From the NCBI GenBank assembly GCA_943912855.1, contig CALTVC010000002.1, forward strand, positions 124,001 to 188,000: a stretch of DNA of 64,000 bases, in the 5' to 3' direction. A program made the position numbers and the translations under genes. Each line of letters opens with the position of its first letter. Position 1 is the stretch's first letter. This DNA comes from an uncultured Flavobacterium sp. (GTDB lineage: Bacteria > Bacteroidota > Bacteroidia > Flavobacteriales > Flavobacteriaceae). This document shows positions 35,866 through 44,125 of the stretch, in pieces. The notes beneath the pieces were generated by a model that ran no database searches, was not told the origin of the DNA, and worked only from the letters and a program-made list of their open reading frames with translations.

Positions 35866-37041
35866 TTGCTTACTGCCTTACTGCAACCCGAAATACAAGC
35901 CTACATACGCGACCACACGAATGATGACGTGAAGAAACTCGCGTTACAAAAAAATCCGTTTCCAGATGTTTCATGGACAGACATACTGAACCAGATAGCG
36001 GCACGGCAAAAGGCTAAGGACAAATTACCCACATGGTTTTCGGGAGAGAACATTATTTACCCATCCAAAATTTCGGTAGAACAGACTTCTTCCGAGACCG
36101 CTGCAAAATACAAGGTAAGCCTGGTTTCGGGTGGAAGCCTTATAGACCTTACGGGTGGTTTTGGGATAGATGATTATTATTTTTCAGGGCAACTAAAGGA
36201 AGTAGCACACTGCGAACTAAACCTTGAGCTTTCGGCGATAGCCAAACATAATTTTGACTTGCTTGGCGCAACAAACATTCAATGCATACCCGGCGACAGC
36301 TACGATGCGCTTACTGCCACCAACAAAAAATGGGATTATATATACATAGATCCGTCGCGCCGAAATGGTGCTAAAGGCAAAGTTTTTATGCTTGCTGACT
36401 GCCTGCCCAATGTGCCGGAACTGCTTAATTTCTATTTTGGGTTTACCAAAAACATACTGATTAAGACCGCACCCTTGCTTGATATTTCTGCCGGGATAAG
36501 CGAATTGCATTCGGTTAAAGCCATACATATTGTCGCGGTTAATAACGAAGTAAAGGAACTGCTATGGATATTGGAAAAAGGATTTATTGAAGCCCCTCTA
36601 CTTGTTGCAGTTGACCTTAATAAAGATGGTGAACAGGTTTTTGAAGCCCTTTACGGCAATGAAGAAACAGCGCTTTTGAGCCTTCCAAAGAAATATCTAT
36701 ACGAGCCTAATAGCGCCATTATGAAGTCAGGTGCATTTGGCGCTGTCGCAAATCATTACAACCTAAACAAACTACATACACATTCTCAACTCTATACTTC
36801 AGATGAGTTGGTTGATTTTGCCGGGCGCAGGTTCGAGATTCAACATATATTACCATACGGCAAAGCCGAAATGAAGCAATATGTTGAAGGAAAAAAGATG
36901 AACATAACTGTGCGTAACTTCCCTCTAAAAACGGAAGAACTCCAAAAAAAATGGAAGATTAAAGACGGTGGTGATGTGTATACTTTCTTTACCAATAATA
37001 AAAACGGCGATAAAACAGTACTCATTTGCGCCAAAGCATAA
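35866..37041 (+). CDS. Class I SAM-dependent methyltransferase (THUMP-like C-terminus)
   Basis: 391 residues. A helical N-terminus (1-95) precedes a Rossmann methyltransferase with IDLTGGFGIDDYYF (about 91-104), an acidic turn after AHCELN, and YIYIDPSRR (the DPxR/N-type active-site loop), followed by a C-terminal ferredoxin/THUMP-like domain. DPSRR resembles the DPPY/NPPY loop of RNA and DNA methyltransferases, so an RNA base is the likely target. The start is TTG (35866), 2 bases after the previous stop; a TAAATTTG box overlaps it, but the family's N-terminal QPEIQ stretch begins at once, so TTG is retained. Confidence 0.75.
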   Translation: MLTALLQPEIQAYIRDHTNDDVKKLALQKNPFPDVSWTDILNQIAARQKAKDKLPTWFSGENIIYPSKISVEQTSSETAAKYKVSLVSGGSLIDLTGGFGIDDYYFSGQLKEVAHCELNLELSAIAKHNFDLLGATNIQCIPGDSYDALTATNKKWDYIYIDPSRRNGAKGKVFMLADCLPNVPELLNFYFGFTKNILIKTAPLLDISAGISELHSVKAIHIVAVNNEVKELLWILEKGFIEAPLLVAVDLNKDGEQVFEALYGNEETALLSLPKKYLYEPNSAIMKSGAFGAVANHYNLNKLHTHSQLYTSDELVDFAGRRFEIQHILPYGKAEMKQYVEGKKMNITVRNFPLKTEELQKKWKIKDGGDVYTFFTNNKNGDKTVLICAKA

Positions 37042-37117
37042 AAGTAGATTTTTACAAAAAACGTTATAATCACTTAAAAAGCTTTGAAATATAACGTGGT
37101 TAATTTGCGGTTTTGTT

Positions 37118-37125
37118 TAAATTTG
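37118..37125 (+). promoter_or_regulatory. -7 promoter box of the SUI1-type gene
   Basis: TAAATTTG, full match to TAnnTTTG, 18 bases before ATG 37144; a fair -33 element is not visible. Confidence 0.5.
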
Positions 37126-37143
37126 AATCCCGTATTGAAAAAA

Positions 37144-37503
37144 ATGAGCAAGATGGCAAAGAAATTAAGCAGCCTGGATGACCTTGGCGGGTTTGTGTTT
37201 TCAACCAACAAAGATTTTGAGTTTGAATCAAACGACGAACAACAGGAAACCCTGCCCCCTAACCAACAAAAACTGGAAGCCCACCTGGATAAGAAAAACC
37301 GTGGCGGAAAAATAGCCACCGTAATAAAAGGTTTTGAAGGTAATGAAGAAGACCTGAAAACTTTGGCTAAACAACTTAAAACCCTTTGTGGTGTAGGTGG
37401 TTCGGCAAAAGATGGCGAAATAATAGTTCAGGGAAACTTTAGAGATAAAATAATGGATTTCCTTGTAAAAGAAGGATATAAAGTAAAACGCGTAGGCGGA
37501 TAA
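37144..37503 (+). CDS. SUI1/eIF1-family translation factor (YciH-like)
   Basis: 119 residues from ATG 37144 (ATG 37153 is also possible). N-terminal acidic, low-complexity part (1-50), then the SUI1 fold with NRGGKIATVI, LKTLCGVGGSAKDGEI and the final KRVGG. Bacterial SUI1 proteins resemble eIF1 and favour correct start-codon choice in vitro. In-frame start 37084 is unlikely as the promoter box lies between. It is followed by an overlapping chain of genes. Confidence 0.85.
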   Translation: MSKMAKKLSSLDDLGGFVFSTNKDFEFESNDEQQETLPPNQQKLEAHLDKKNRGGKIATVIKGFEGNEEDLKTLAKQLKTLCGVGGSAKDGEIIVQGNFRDKIMDFLVKEGYKVKRVGG

Positions 37504-37504
37504 T

Positions 37505-37876
37505 ATGGATAAAGTAAAAATATTTTTTGGCAACTTCATCTCTGCATTACTAGCACAAAGCTGGGTGTTCGGGATGTTTTTAAGTATTACCAAACAACTT
37601 AGTAAAGAACGTGTTTTACAAGTCCTGCCTCTAGCACTCATAGTAGCTGCCGTTTACGGACTGGTACAAACGCTGGGAAACATTTTTATTACCAACAAAA
37701 CGGCATTGCGTTTTCTGTTCCTTATCCCCGCATTTTCTGTTTGTATTGTTGGGTTTGCCGTTGCCGAAGAAAGCATGTTGTTTTATGCCTGCGGAGGTGC
37801 ATTATTGCTTAGCGGATATGGCGCTATAATGCGCGAAAAAAAGTTAGAACGAATGAGTAAAGCAAATGGAAATTAA
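37505..37876 (+). CDS. Small membrane protein, four predicted helices
   Basis: 123 residues. Not recognised. About four hydrophobic segments (8-26, 39-60, 69-86, 90-107) and a charged C-terminus. It starts one base after the SUI1 stop and overlaps the next gene by 11 bases, so translation is probably coupled. Function unknown. Confidence 0.7.
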   Translation: MDKVKIFFGNFISALLAQSWVFGMFLSITKQLSKERVLQVLPLALIVAAVYGLVQTLGNIFITNKTALRFLFLIPAFSVCIVGFAVAEESMLFYACGGALLLSGYGAIMREKKLERMSKANGN

Positions 37877-38735
37877 ACAATCAGAACTTATATTAAATCC
37901 GGATGGTAGTGTGTATCACCTAAACCTGAAACCGGAAAACATAGCAAACGATATTATTTTTGTAGGCGACCAGGACAGGGTAGCCAAAATAACCTCACAC
38001 TTTGAAACGATAGATTTCTCTACCCAAAAGCGTGAGTTTAAAACACAAACCGGCACGTACAAAGGACGTCGCATTACGGTAATGTCTACAGGCATAGGCC
38101 CGGATAATATAGACATTGTAATGAACGAACTGGATGCGCTTGTAAATATAGACCTTGAAACCCGCTTGCCTAAGCAGGAGCTTACATCGTTAAACATTAT
38201 ACGTGTAGGCACTTCGGGTTCATTGCACGAAGACATACCGGTAGACAGCATTGTAATGTCGGCTTACGGGCTGGGATTAGATAATATGCTACGCTCCTAT
38301 AACATAGATCAGGTTACAGATTCTGCCGCAGAAGAAGCTTTTATAAATCATACCAACTGGGACATTCGTAAAGGGAAACCATATGTAGTGAAAGGCAGTG
38401 AAAAACTACAGGAGTTGATTTATTCACCCGATATACACAAAGGTATTACAGCCACTGCGGGAGGCTTTTACGGCCCACAGGGACGTGTACTTCGCCTAAG
38501 CATACAAGACAGCGAGCTGAACCACAAAATGGATACATTCGGGTTTAATGGAAATCGTATAACAAACCTGGAAATGGAAACCGCAGCCATTTATGGGCTT
38601 TCGGCGTTACTGGGACATAATGCGCTCTCTATGAATGCCATTATAGCTAACAGGGCTTCGGGTACCTTTAGCGCAGATCCTTATGCGGCGGTAAACAATC
38701 TTATTGCATACGTGTTGGATAAACTGGCACAATAA
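37866..38735 (+). CDS. Nucleoside phosphorylase (uridine phosphorylase-like)
   Basis: 289 residues. Phosphorylase-family pieces: phosphate loop FVGDQDRVAKI, VMSTGIGPDN, RVGTSGSL, and the nucleoside-binding MET/NLEMETAAIYGLS late in the sequence. It splits a nucleoside with phosphate in salvage. Closest pattern is uridine phosphorylase, but purine or other specificity cannot be excluded. Ends at a 20-base perfect stem-loop. Confidence 0.85.
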   Translation: MEIKQSELILNPDGSVYHLNLKPENIANDIIFVGDQDRVAKITSHFETIDFSTQKREFKTQTGTYKGRRITVMSTGIGPDNIDIVMNELDALVNIDLETRLPKQELTSLNIIRVGTSGSLHEDIPVDSIVMSAYGLGLDNMLRSYNIDQVTDSAAEEAFINHTNWDIRKGKPYVVKGSEKLQELIYSPDIHKGITATAGGFYGPQGRVLRLSIQDSELNHKMDTFGFNGNRITNLEMETAAIYGLSALLGHNALSMNAIIANRASGTFSADPYAAVNNLIAYVLDKLAQ

Positions 38736-38741
38736 CTTTTT

Positions 38742-38791
38742 ATGTTCTATTTTTTATTGATTGTTTAGTACATCAATAAAAAATAGAACAT
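38742..38791. terminator. Bidirectional terminator, 20-base perfect stem
   Basis: Arms 38742-38761 and 38772-38791 with a 10-base loop, between convergent phosphorylase and AraC genes; the AraC stop codon begins at its edge. Confidence 0.85.
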
Positions 38792-39594
38792 TATTTCTCT
38801 CCAAGAATATTCTTACCATTGGCATACTCAGTAGGCCTACTTCCTAATAGTTTATAAAACGTATTACTGAACGTAGGTAAACTGTTATACCCCACAGCAA
38901 GAGCTATTTCACTCACCGGAAGCTGTTTTTCAGCCAGTAGTTCTATAGCTCTCAGCATTCGGCAAATAGTAAAAAAGCGAATGAACGGCATTCCTAAATC
39001 CTTAATAAAAAGCCTGTGTAGCGTACGTGTACTAAACCCGAACTTTGCAGCAATATCTGCAAATAATAAACTCTTATCAAGATTTTTTGTAATGTAATCT
39101 ACCACTTTGCCCAAGCGTTTGTCTTTAGGCATGGGTAAGGACAAAGAAAGGCTTTCCTGAGCCGTATCTGCAATCAGGATTTTTAGCGCACTAGCTACCG
39201 TGTAATTTTTTGTGCCACGCTGTAGGTTACCATTCCATCGGTTCGTGTAAAGCAATAAGTTAAGGATAAGGTCATTTACCGGATAAATTCCTTCAGTATC
39301 ATAAAATATTGCATCCTTACTTTCTACGGGGAAATAAAGGTTACGCATCATTACGTTTTCACTGCTTGGATGTATGCTGTGGCGCACACCGGCAGGTATC
39401 CAGATGAAATGGCGTGCGGGCAAAAAATACGTATGCGAATCGGTACGTACATAAACCACACCACCCTCTGTATAAAGAAACTGCGCTTTTTTATGGCTGT
39501 GTTCCGGTATAAGCAACTCCCCCATCAAATCGTGGTGACAATAAATACTCTTTTCTTCGGTATCTACATCGGTTAAGTAGTACTTAGCACTCAT
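38791..39594 (-). CDS. AraC-family transcriptional regulator
   Basis: 267 residues. An N-terminal cupin-like sensor domain (about 10-115, with PEHSHKKAQFLY and WIPAGVRHSI) and a C-terminal two-helix-turn-helix AraC domain (about 165-260), including FGFSTRTLHRLF and IALAVGYNSLPTFSNTFYKLLGSRPTEYA. It binds DNA and probably senses a small ligand. Divergent from the CoA-transferase gene 157 bases away, which is its most likely target; a TATTTTTG box (minus strand 39623-39630) is 29 bases upstream. Confidence 0.88.
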   Translation of the reverse strand: MSAKYYLTDVDTEEKSIYCHHDLMGELLIPEHSHKKAQFLYTEGGVVYVRTDSHTYFLPARHFIWIPAGVRHSIHPSSENVMMRNLYFPVESKDAIFYDTEGIYPVNDLILNLLLYTNRWNGNLQRGTKNYTVASALKILIADTAQESLSLSLPMPKDKRLGKVVDYITKNLDKSLLFADIAAKFGFSTRTLHRLFIKDLGMPFIRFFTICRMLRAIELLAEKQLPVSEIALAVGYNSLPTFSNTFYKLLGSRPTEYANGKNILGEK

Positions 39595-39622
39595 TCGCTG
39601 TCTTTTTTAAATAATTCTTTGG

Positions 39623-39630
39623 CAAAAATA
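39623..39630 (-). promoter_or_regulatory. -7 promoter box of the AraC gene
   Basis: Minus strand TATTTTTG, full match to TAnnTTTG, 29 bases before the ATG. Confidence 0.4.
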
Positions 39631-39750
39631 AATAATCTGCCAATTAAACGTTTTCGTAACATTGTATTGTCTTACTAACAACTTGATAACAATACGGCAA
39701 ACAAAGGTAAATGTTATTTGGTTTTTAGTAAAAAACTAAATGAATTTACT

Positions 39751-41256
39751 ATGAATTTTGATAGGTTACCATTTAAAGAATACCAAAATAAAATACTGAC
39801 CGCCGCCGAAGCAGCAGGTTTATTACAAGACCGTATGACGGTAGGCAGTAGCGGTTTTACCAAAGCAGGCGACAGTAAGGCTGTGCTTCCTGCTTTTGCT
39901 AAAAGAGCAGCCGATGAGCATATAGGGATTACCTTAATCACAGGAGCATCACTCGGTCATACAACTGATACTGACTTGGCCGAAGCCAATGCTCTTTACA
40001 AACGAATGCCGTTTCAGGTAGATGCTTCTTTGCGCAAAAAAATAAACTCGGGTGAGGTACTTTTTATAGACCAGCATCTTAGTGAAACCGCCGAACTTCT
40101 TAATAATGGCCATTTGCCACAGCTTGATTTTGCAGTTATTGAAGCACTTGGTGTAGATGAAAACGGTAATATTATCCCTACAACATCTGTAGGTAACTCA
40201 GCAAGTTTTGCAAAATTAGCTAATAAAGTAATTATTGAAATAAATACTTCTATCCCTTTTTCATTTAAAGGTATACATGATGTAATTATTCCAGATGCCT
40301 ATCCTCACAGGAATGTACTCCCTGTAACTGAGCCACAGACACGGATAGGCATTACCCATATCCCCGTAGACCCGGCAAAGGTTGTTGGTATTGTGTTTAC
40401 CGAACTGCCCGACAGCCCTGCCGCGACGGCGGAACCAGACGAAAAGACCATAGCCATAGCCAATCACCTTATTACATTTTTTGAAAATGAAGTGGCTTCA
40501 GGAAGGCTTACACCATCATTACTACCGCTACAGGCAGGTATAGGCAAAGTGGCAAATGCAGTTATGATGGGCTTTGAGCGAGGTAACTTTAAAAACCTTA
40601 CCATGTATAGCGAAGTACTACAAGACAGTACTTTCCACCTTATAGACAGCGGTAAAATGGATTTTGCGTCGGCTTCGTCCATAACGGTTTCTAAACCGAT
40701 GTATGACCACCTGCTTGAGAATTTCGACCGATATAAAGACAAAATTTTGCTACGTCCGCAAAACGTAAGCAATGCTGCTGAAGTCATTCGCAGACTTGGT
40801 GTTATTGGTATCAATACCGCCATAGAATTTGATATTTATGGCAACGTAAACTCTACACACCTGTCGGGCACTAAGATGATGAACGGTATAGGTGGTTCGG
40901 GTGATTTTGCACGAAATGCTTATTTGAGCATCTTCGTTACTCAATCTGCTTCTAAAGAGGGCAACAGCATAAGCCATGTAGTACCTATGGTATCGCACAC
41001 GGACCATTGTGAACACGATGTAGACATCCTGGTAACGGAACAGGGGCTTGCCGACCTTCGTGGTCTTGCCCCCCGCGAACGCGCTAAGGTTGTGATAGAA
41101 AACTGCGTACACCCTGATTATAAAGAAGCCTTACAGGATTATTACGAAAGAGCCTGCCAGCGTGGCGGTCATACTCCTCATATACTCGAAGAAGCTTTTT
41201 CATGGCACATTTCCCTTCAAAAGAATGGCAGCATGAAACAGCCGTGTACCGTATGA
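39751..41256 (+). CDS. Acetyl-CoA hydrolase/CoA-transferase (succinyl-CoA:acetate type)
   Basis: 501 residues from ATG 39751 (TTG 39718 is rejected, as the family starts near here). N-terminal DRMTVGSSGFTKAGDSKAV, then QAGIGKVANAVMMGF and the MYSEVLQDS motif, whose Glu is the usual thioester-forming catalytic residue in AarC-like enzymes, and GSGDFARNAYLS with the CoA-binding glycines. It moves CoA between acyl groups (acetate, succinate or similar) in the cytosol. Ends in a strong terminator. Divergent from the AraC regulator. Confidence 0.87.
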   Translation: MNFDRLPFKEYQNKILTAAEAAGLLQDRMTVGSSGFTKAGDSKAVLPAFAKRAADEHIGITLITGASLGHTTDTDLAEANALYKRMPFQVDASLRKKINSGEVLFIDQHLSETAELLNNGHLPQLDFAVIEALGVDENGNIIPTTSVGNSASFAKLANKVIIEINTSIPFSFKGIHDVIIPDAYPHRNVLPVTEPQTRIGITHIPVDPAKVVGIVFTELPDSPAATAEPDEKTIAIANHLITFFENEVASGRLTPSLLPLQAGIGKVANAVMMGFERGNFKNLTMYSEVLQDSTFHLIDSGKMDFASASSITVSKPMYDHLLENFDRYKDKILLRPQNVSNAAEVIRRLGVIGINTAIEFDIYGNVNSTHLSGTKMMNGIGGSGDFARNAYLSIFVTQSASKEGNSISHVVPMVSHTDHCEHDVDILVTEQGLADLRGLAPRERAKVVIENCVHPDYKEALQDYYERACQRGGHTPHILEEAFSWHISLQKNGSMKQPCTV

Positions 41257-41295
41257 TTTAGTTACTAGAATCATTTTTTGCGTTTATTTGTTTTT

Positions 41296-41330
41296 AATCC
41301 CTAAACCCCGGTACGGTTTAGGGATTTTTT
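41296..41330 (+). terminator. Terminator of the CoA-transferase gene
   Basis: AATCCCTAAACC (41296-41307) and its complement (41315-41326), with a T-run to 41330. Confidence 0.85.
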
Positions 41331-41355
41331 ATGGCACTAATTTGGGCGAACATAG

Positions 41356-41363
41356 TACATTTG
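41356..41363 (+). promoter_or_regulatory. -7 promoter box of the binding-fold gene
   Basis: TACATTTG, full match to TAnnTTTG, 25 bases before ATG 41389. Confidence 0.5.
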
Positions 41364-41388
41364 TATTGAACCCATTTAGCAATTACAA

Positions 41389-42234
41389 ATGACTACACTT
41401 ACCATAGCCGGAGTACCTGAACATTTTAACCTGCCCTGGCATCTTTCTATAGAAAATAACGAATTTGAACAGCAAAACATAGACTTACAATGGACTGACA
41501 TACCGGAAGGTACAGGCAAACTCTGCCAGATGTTACGCAACGGAGAAACAGATATAGCCGTTATTCTGACTGAAGGTATTGTAAAGGATATTGTAGCTGG
41601 CAACCCCAGCAAAATAGTACAGATTTATGTACAATCGCCATTAATATGGGGTATTCACGTGGCTGCAAATTCGCCTTATCAAACCATTGATGACCTTGAA
41701 AATAAAATTGTGGCTATAAGCCGATACGGGTCGGGTTCACATCTTATGGCATACGTACAAGCTCAGGAAGAAAAATGGAACACGGCAAACCTCCGTTTTG
41801 AAGTGATAAACACGCTTGACGGCGCAGTGGAAGCCCTGACAGAAGGGCGTGCCGACTACTTTATGTGGGAGCGTTTTATGACTAAGCCCATTGTAGATAA
41901 AGGCATCTTCCGTCGTGTGGGCGACTCCCCTACCCCGTGGCCTAGTTTTGTAATCGCTGTACGCAACGAAGCACTTGAAACCAAAGGTGATGCCATAGCC
42001 AAAGTCCTTGAGATCATCAACAATACGACGTTGGATTTTAAGCAAATACCAAGTATAGATAAGACACTAGCAGAACGTTACGGACAGAAAATAGAAGACA
42101 TTAACGAATGGTTAAAATTAACCCGATGGTCGCAAACGAAACCGGACAAAATTACGTTTGACAACATACAGGAACAATTATTGGAACTGGGAATAACCGA
42201 CAAAAAAATACCTTTTGAAAACCTTGCGCCGTAA
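41389..42234 (+). CDS. Periplasmic-binding-fold (NMT1/THI5-like) protein without signal peptide
   Basis: 281 residues. Two-lobe binding-protein fold typical of NMT1/THI5-like substrate binders (TIAGVPEHFNLPW, NGETDIAVILTEG, KIVAISRYGSGSHLM, EGRADYFMWE). There is no signal peptide, so it is cytosolic, unlike ABC-importer binding proteins. Such cytosolic members include thiamine-precursor-type enzymes and sensors. Role unknown. The membrane transglutaminase-like gene follows after 18 bases. Confidence 0.75.
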   Translation: MTTLTIAGVPEHFNLPWHLSIENNEFEQQNIDLQWTDIPEGTGKLCQMLRNGETDIAVILTEGIVKDIVAGNPSKIVQIYVQSPLIWGIHVAANSPYQTIDDLENKIVAISRYGSGSHLMAYVQAQEEKWNTANLRFEVINTLDGAVEALTEGRADYFMWERFMTKPIVDKGIFRRVGDSPTPWPSFVIAVRNEALETKGDAIAKVLEIINNTTLDFKQIPSIDKTLAERYGQKIEDINEWLKLTRWSQTKPDKITFDNIQEQLLELGITDKKIPFENLAP

Positions 42235-42252
42235 ACCGCGCTACCATGGTTA

Positions 42253-43185
42253 ATGAAACTACCCGATTTTTCTAAAATAAAACAGTTTAGGGAAAGGCTC
42301 GTTATAAAGAAGCCCTGGGATTCCATTATCATTTTTGTACTGAATGTACTCATAGCAGTGCCTTTATTCATCATACTTCACCAGAACCTGGTAGACCCTG
42401 AGTGGCCATTACACATAGACCGTGTACTTATTTTCATTACTATGGTAGCTGGTATACAACTGGTACTTCAGTATTTAAAAAAGGTGCTCTTTTTCTGCAT
42501 TTTTGTGTATCTGGTTGTTTTGTTCTATGGGTCGGTTTTCGGGAATTACGGTTTCCGTTCGGTATATGAAGATTACGAAGCCATGGTTTATACTATGGCA
42601 TACGATCCTAATCCTCAGGATGTAATTGTATCAAGACTATTGCCTTTTCCTAACAAAGGAAAAATCATAGATGCCGTAGATTACAATAACCCAAAAGTGC
42701 GTAACTATGCCGTGGGGGCTGCTACCAAATATTTCAGAGATGTAAAAGGATTTCAGAAGCAAAGACTAATGATACAGTGCTTTTCTGTATTTAAAGACAT
42801 TCGTAACCGCTGGGCTTATGTAAACGACCCGCGAAATGCAGAGTACATAGCCAGTGCCGACGAATCGTTACAGCACTTTGCCGGAGATTGCGATGACCAT
42901 GCCATACTTATGGCGGCCTGCATACGTGCCATAGGCGGTACGCCACGCATTATCCATACAGGAGGACACCTGTATCCTGAAATGCTTGTGGGCAAAAAAT
43001 CCGACCTCGAGATAGCTAACTATCTTATTAAGCAATTTCTTTTTGCAGATGAAAGCCGTGGCAGAGAAGTACATTATCATGAAGATGAGTACGGCCAGAT
43101 TTGGCTTAACCTTGATTATACTGCAACATACCCGGGAGGCCCCTTTATGAGTGAAGAGATATTAGGGCAGCTCACTTTTAATTAG
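42253..43185 (+). CDS. Transglutaminase-like (cysteine protease fold) membrane protein
   Basis: 310 residues. Three transmembrane helices near the N-terminus (about 20-40, 53-72, 76-98) and a C-terminal transglutaminase-like domain with catalytic Cys and Asp in GDCDDHAIL (about 213-221) and the His in HTGGHLYPE. The membrane helices anchor the domain. Protein-processing enzyme of unknown substrate. Probably co-transcribed with the binding-fold gene. Confidence 0.8.
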   Translation: MKLPDFSKIKQFRERLVIKKPWDSIIIFVLNVLIAVPLFIILHQNLVDPEWPLHIDRVLIFITMVAGIQLVLQYLKKVLFFCIFVYLVVLFYGSVFGNYGFRSVYEDYEAMVYTMAYDPNPQDVIVSRLLPFPNKGKIIDAVDYNNPKVRNYAVGAATKYFRDVKGFQKQRLMIQCFSVFKDIRNRWAYVNDPRNAEYIASADESLQHFAGDCDDHAILMAACIRAIGGTPRIIHTGGHLYPEMLVGKKSDLEIANYLIKQFLFADESRGREVHYHEDEYGQIWLNLDYTATYPGGPFMSEEILGQLTFN

Positions 43186-43324
43186 ATTGTTGGATTTTTA
43201 GATTATTGGAAAGTTAGATTTTCAGATGATTAGAACGTTAGATTTTTAGAATATCAGTATGTCTAAAAATCTAAATATCCAAAGTTCTAAGAAGTCTAAA
43301 TTTCCAATAATCTAAAAATCCAAA
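43186..43324. repeat. Repeat-rich hairpin between two convergent genes
   Basis: 139-base gap made almost wholly of TTAGATT-like units. Outer arms of 21 bases are perfect inverted repeats (43192-43212 and 43301-43321) and inner 13-base arms are also perfect (43238-43250 and 43262-43274); the intervening parts pair imperfectly. Likely a terminator for both convergent genes, but far longer than other terminators here. Confidence 0.75.
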
Positions 43325-43990
43325 CTACCATTCAATAGCTGGTTTCCCTTTTTCTGCTAAAAAAGCATTGGCACGGCTAAAATGCCTGTTGCCAAACCAA
43401 AGTCCTCTGTTAGCACTTAATGGCGATGGGTGACCACTCTCCAGCACAAGGTGTTTGGTTCGATTTACACGTGCACCTTTCTTTTTTGCAGGCCCTCCCC
43501 AAAGCAGGAATACCACATCTTGCTTTTCATCAGAAACCTTTTGTATCACCGCATCAGTAAACTGTTCCCAGCCCCTGCCCTGATGGCTGTTAGCTTCGCT
43601 TTTACGAACTGTTAGCACCGCGTTGAGTAGTAATACGCCCTGGTCTGCCCAACGTTCTAAGTTGCCTGTAGGTGGAAACGGTTTATTCAGGTCGGCTTGA
43701 ATTTCCTTGAAAATATTAATCAATGATGGAGGTAACGGTATACCATCCGAAACTGAAAAGCACAGTCCGTTTGCCTGCCCCTGTCCATGATAAGGATCCT
43801 GACCTATAATAACGACCTTTACTTTATCGAACGGACAATGGTCAAAGGCAGAGAAAATCTGCTTGCCCGGAGGATAACAGGTATGAGTGGAATATTCGTG
43901 TTTTACAAAATCAGTAAGCTGGCTGAAATATGGTTTTTCAAATTCATCTTTCAGTACTTCTTTCCACGACGGGTGTATGTTTACGTCCAT
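43325..43990 (-). CDS. ung: Uracil-DNA glycosylase, family 1
   Basis: 221 residues from ATG 43990. Water-activating loop IIGQDPYHG (catalytic D65), the HPSPLSANRG minor-groove loop with the catalytic His, and the uracil-pocket FLLWGGPAKKK. It removes uracil from DNA in base-excision repair. An in-frame TTG at 44011 is inside a TATATTTG promoter box (44009-44016), so it is not the start. Divergent from mutS2, giving a short DNA-repair pair. Confidence 0.93.
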   Translation of the reverse strand: MDVNIHPSWKEVLKDEFEKPYFSQLTDFVKHEYSTHTCYPPGKQIFSAFDHCPFDKVKVVIIGQDPYHGQGQANGLCFSVSDGIPLPPSLINIFKEIQADLNKPFPPTGNLERWADQGVLLLNAVLTVRKSEANSHQGRGWEQFTDAVIQKVSDEKQDVVFLLWGGPAKKKGARVNRTKHLVLESGHPSPLSANRGLWFGNRHFSRANAFLAEKGKPAIEW

Positions 43991-44008
43991 TATTTGCAAT
44001 TTGTAGGG

Positions 44009-44016
44009 CAAATATA
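44009..44016 (-). promoter_or_regulatory. -7 promoter box of ung
   Basis: Minus strand TATATTTG, full match, 18 bases before ATG 43990; TTTG 24 bases upstream (44041-44044). Confidence 0.55.
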
Positions 44017-44092
44017 AGCATCTGCTACCACAGGAAAATCCAAAGAGTTCCTAAACTTAACTGCCAATAATGCAGATACGGCGTTTTATGAG

Positions 44093-44100
44093 TATTTTTG
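44093..44100 (+). promoter_or_regulatory. -7 promoter box of mutS2
   Basis: TATTTTTG, full match to TAnnTTTG, 25 bases before ATG 44126. Confidence 0.5.
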
Positions 44101-44125
44101 CATAAAATTTGCTGTACAAAAACAG

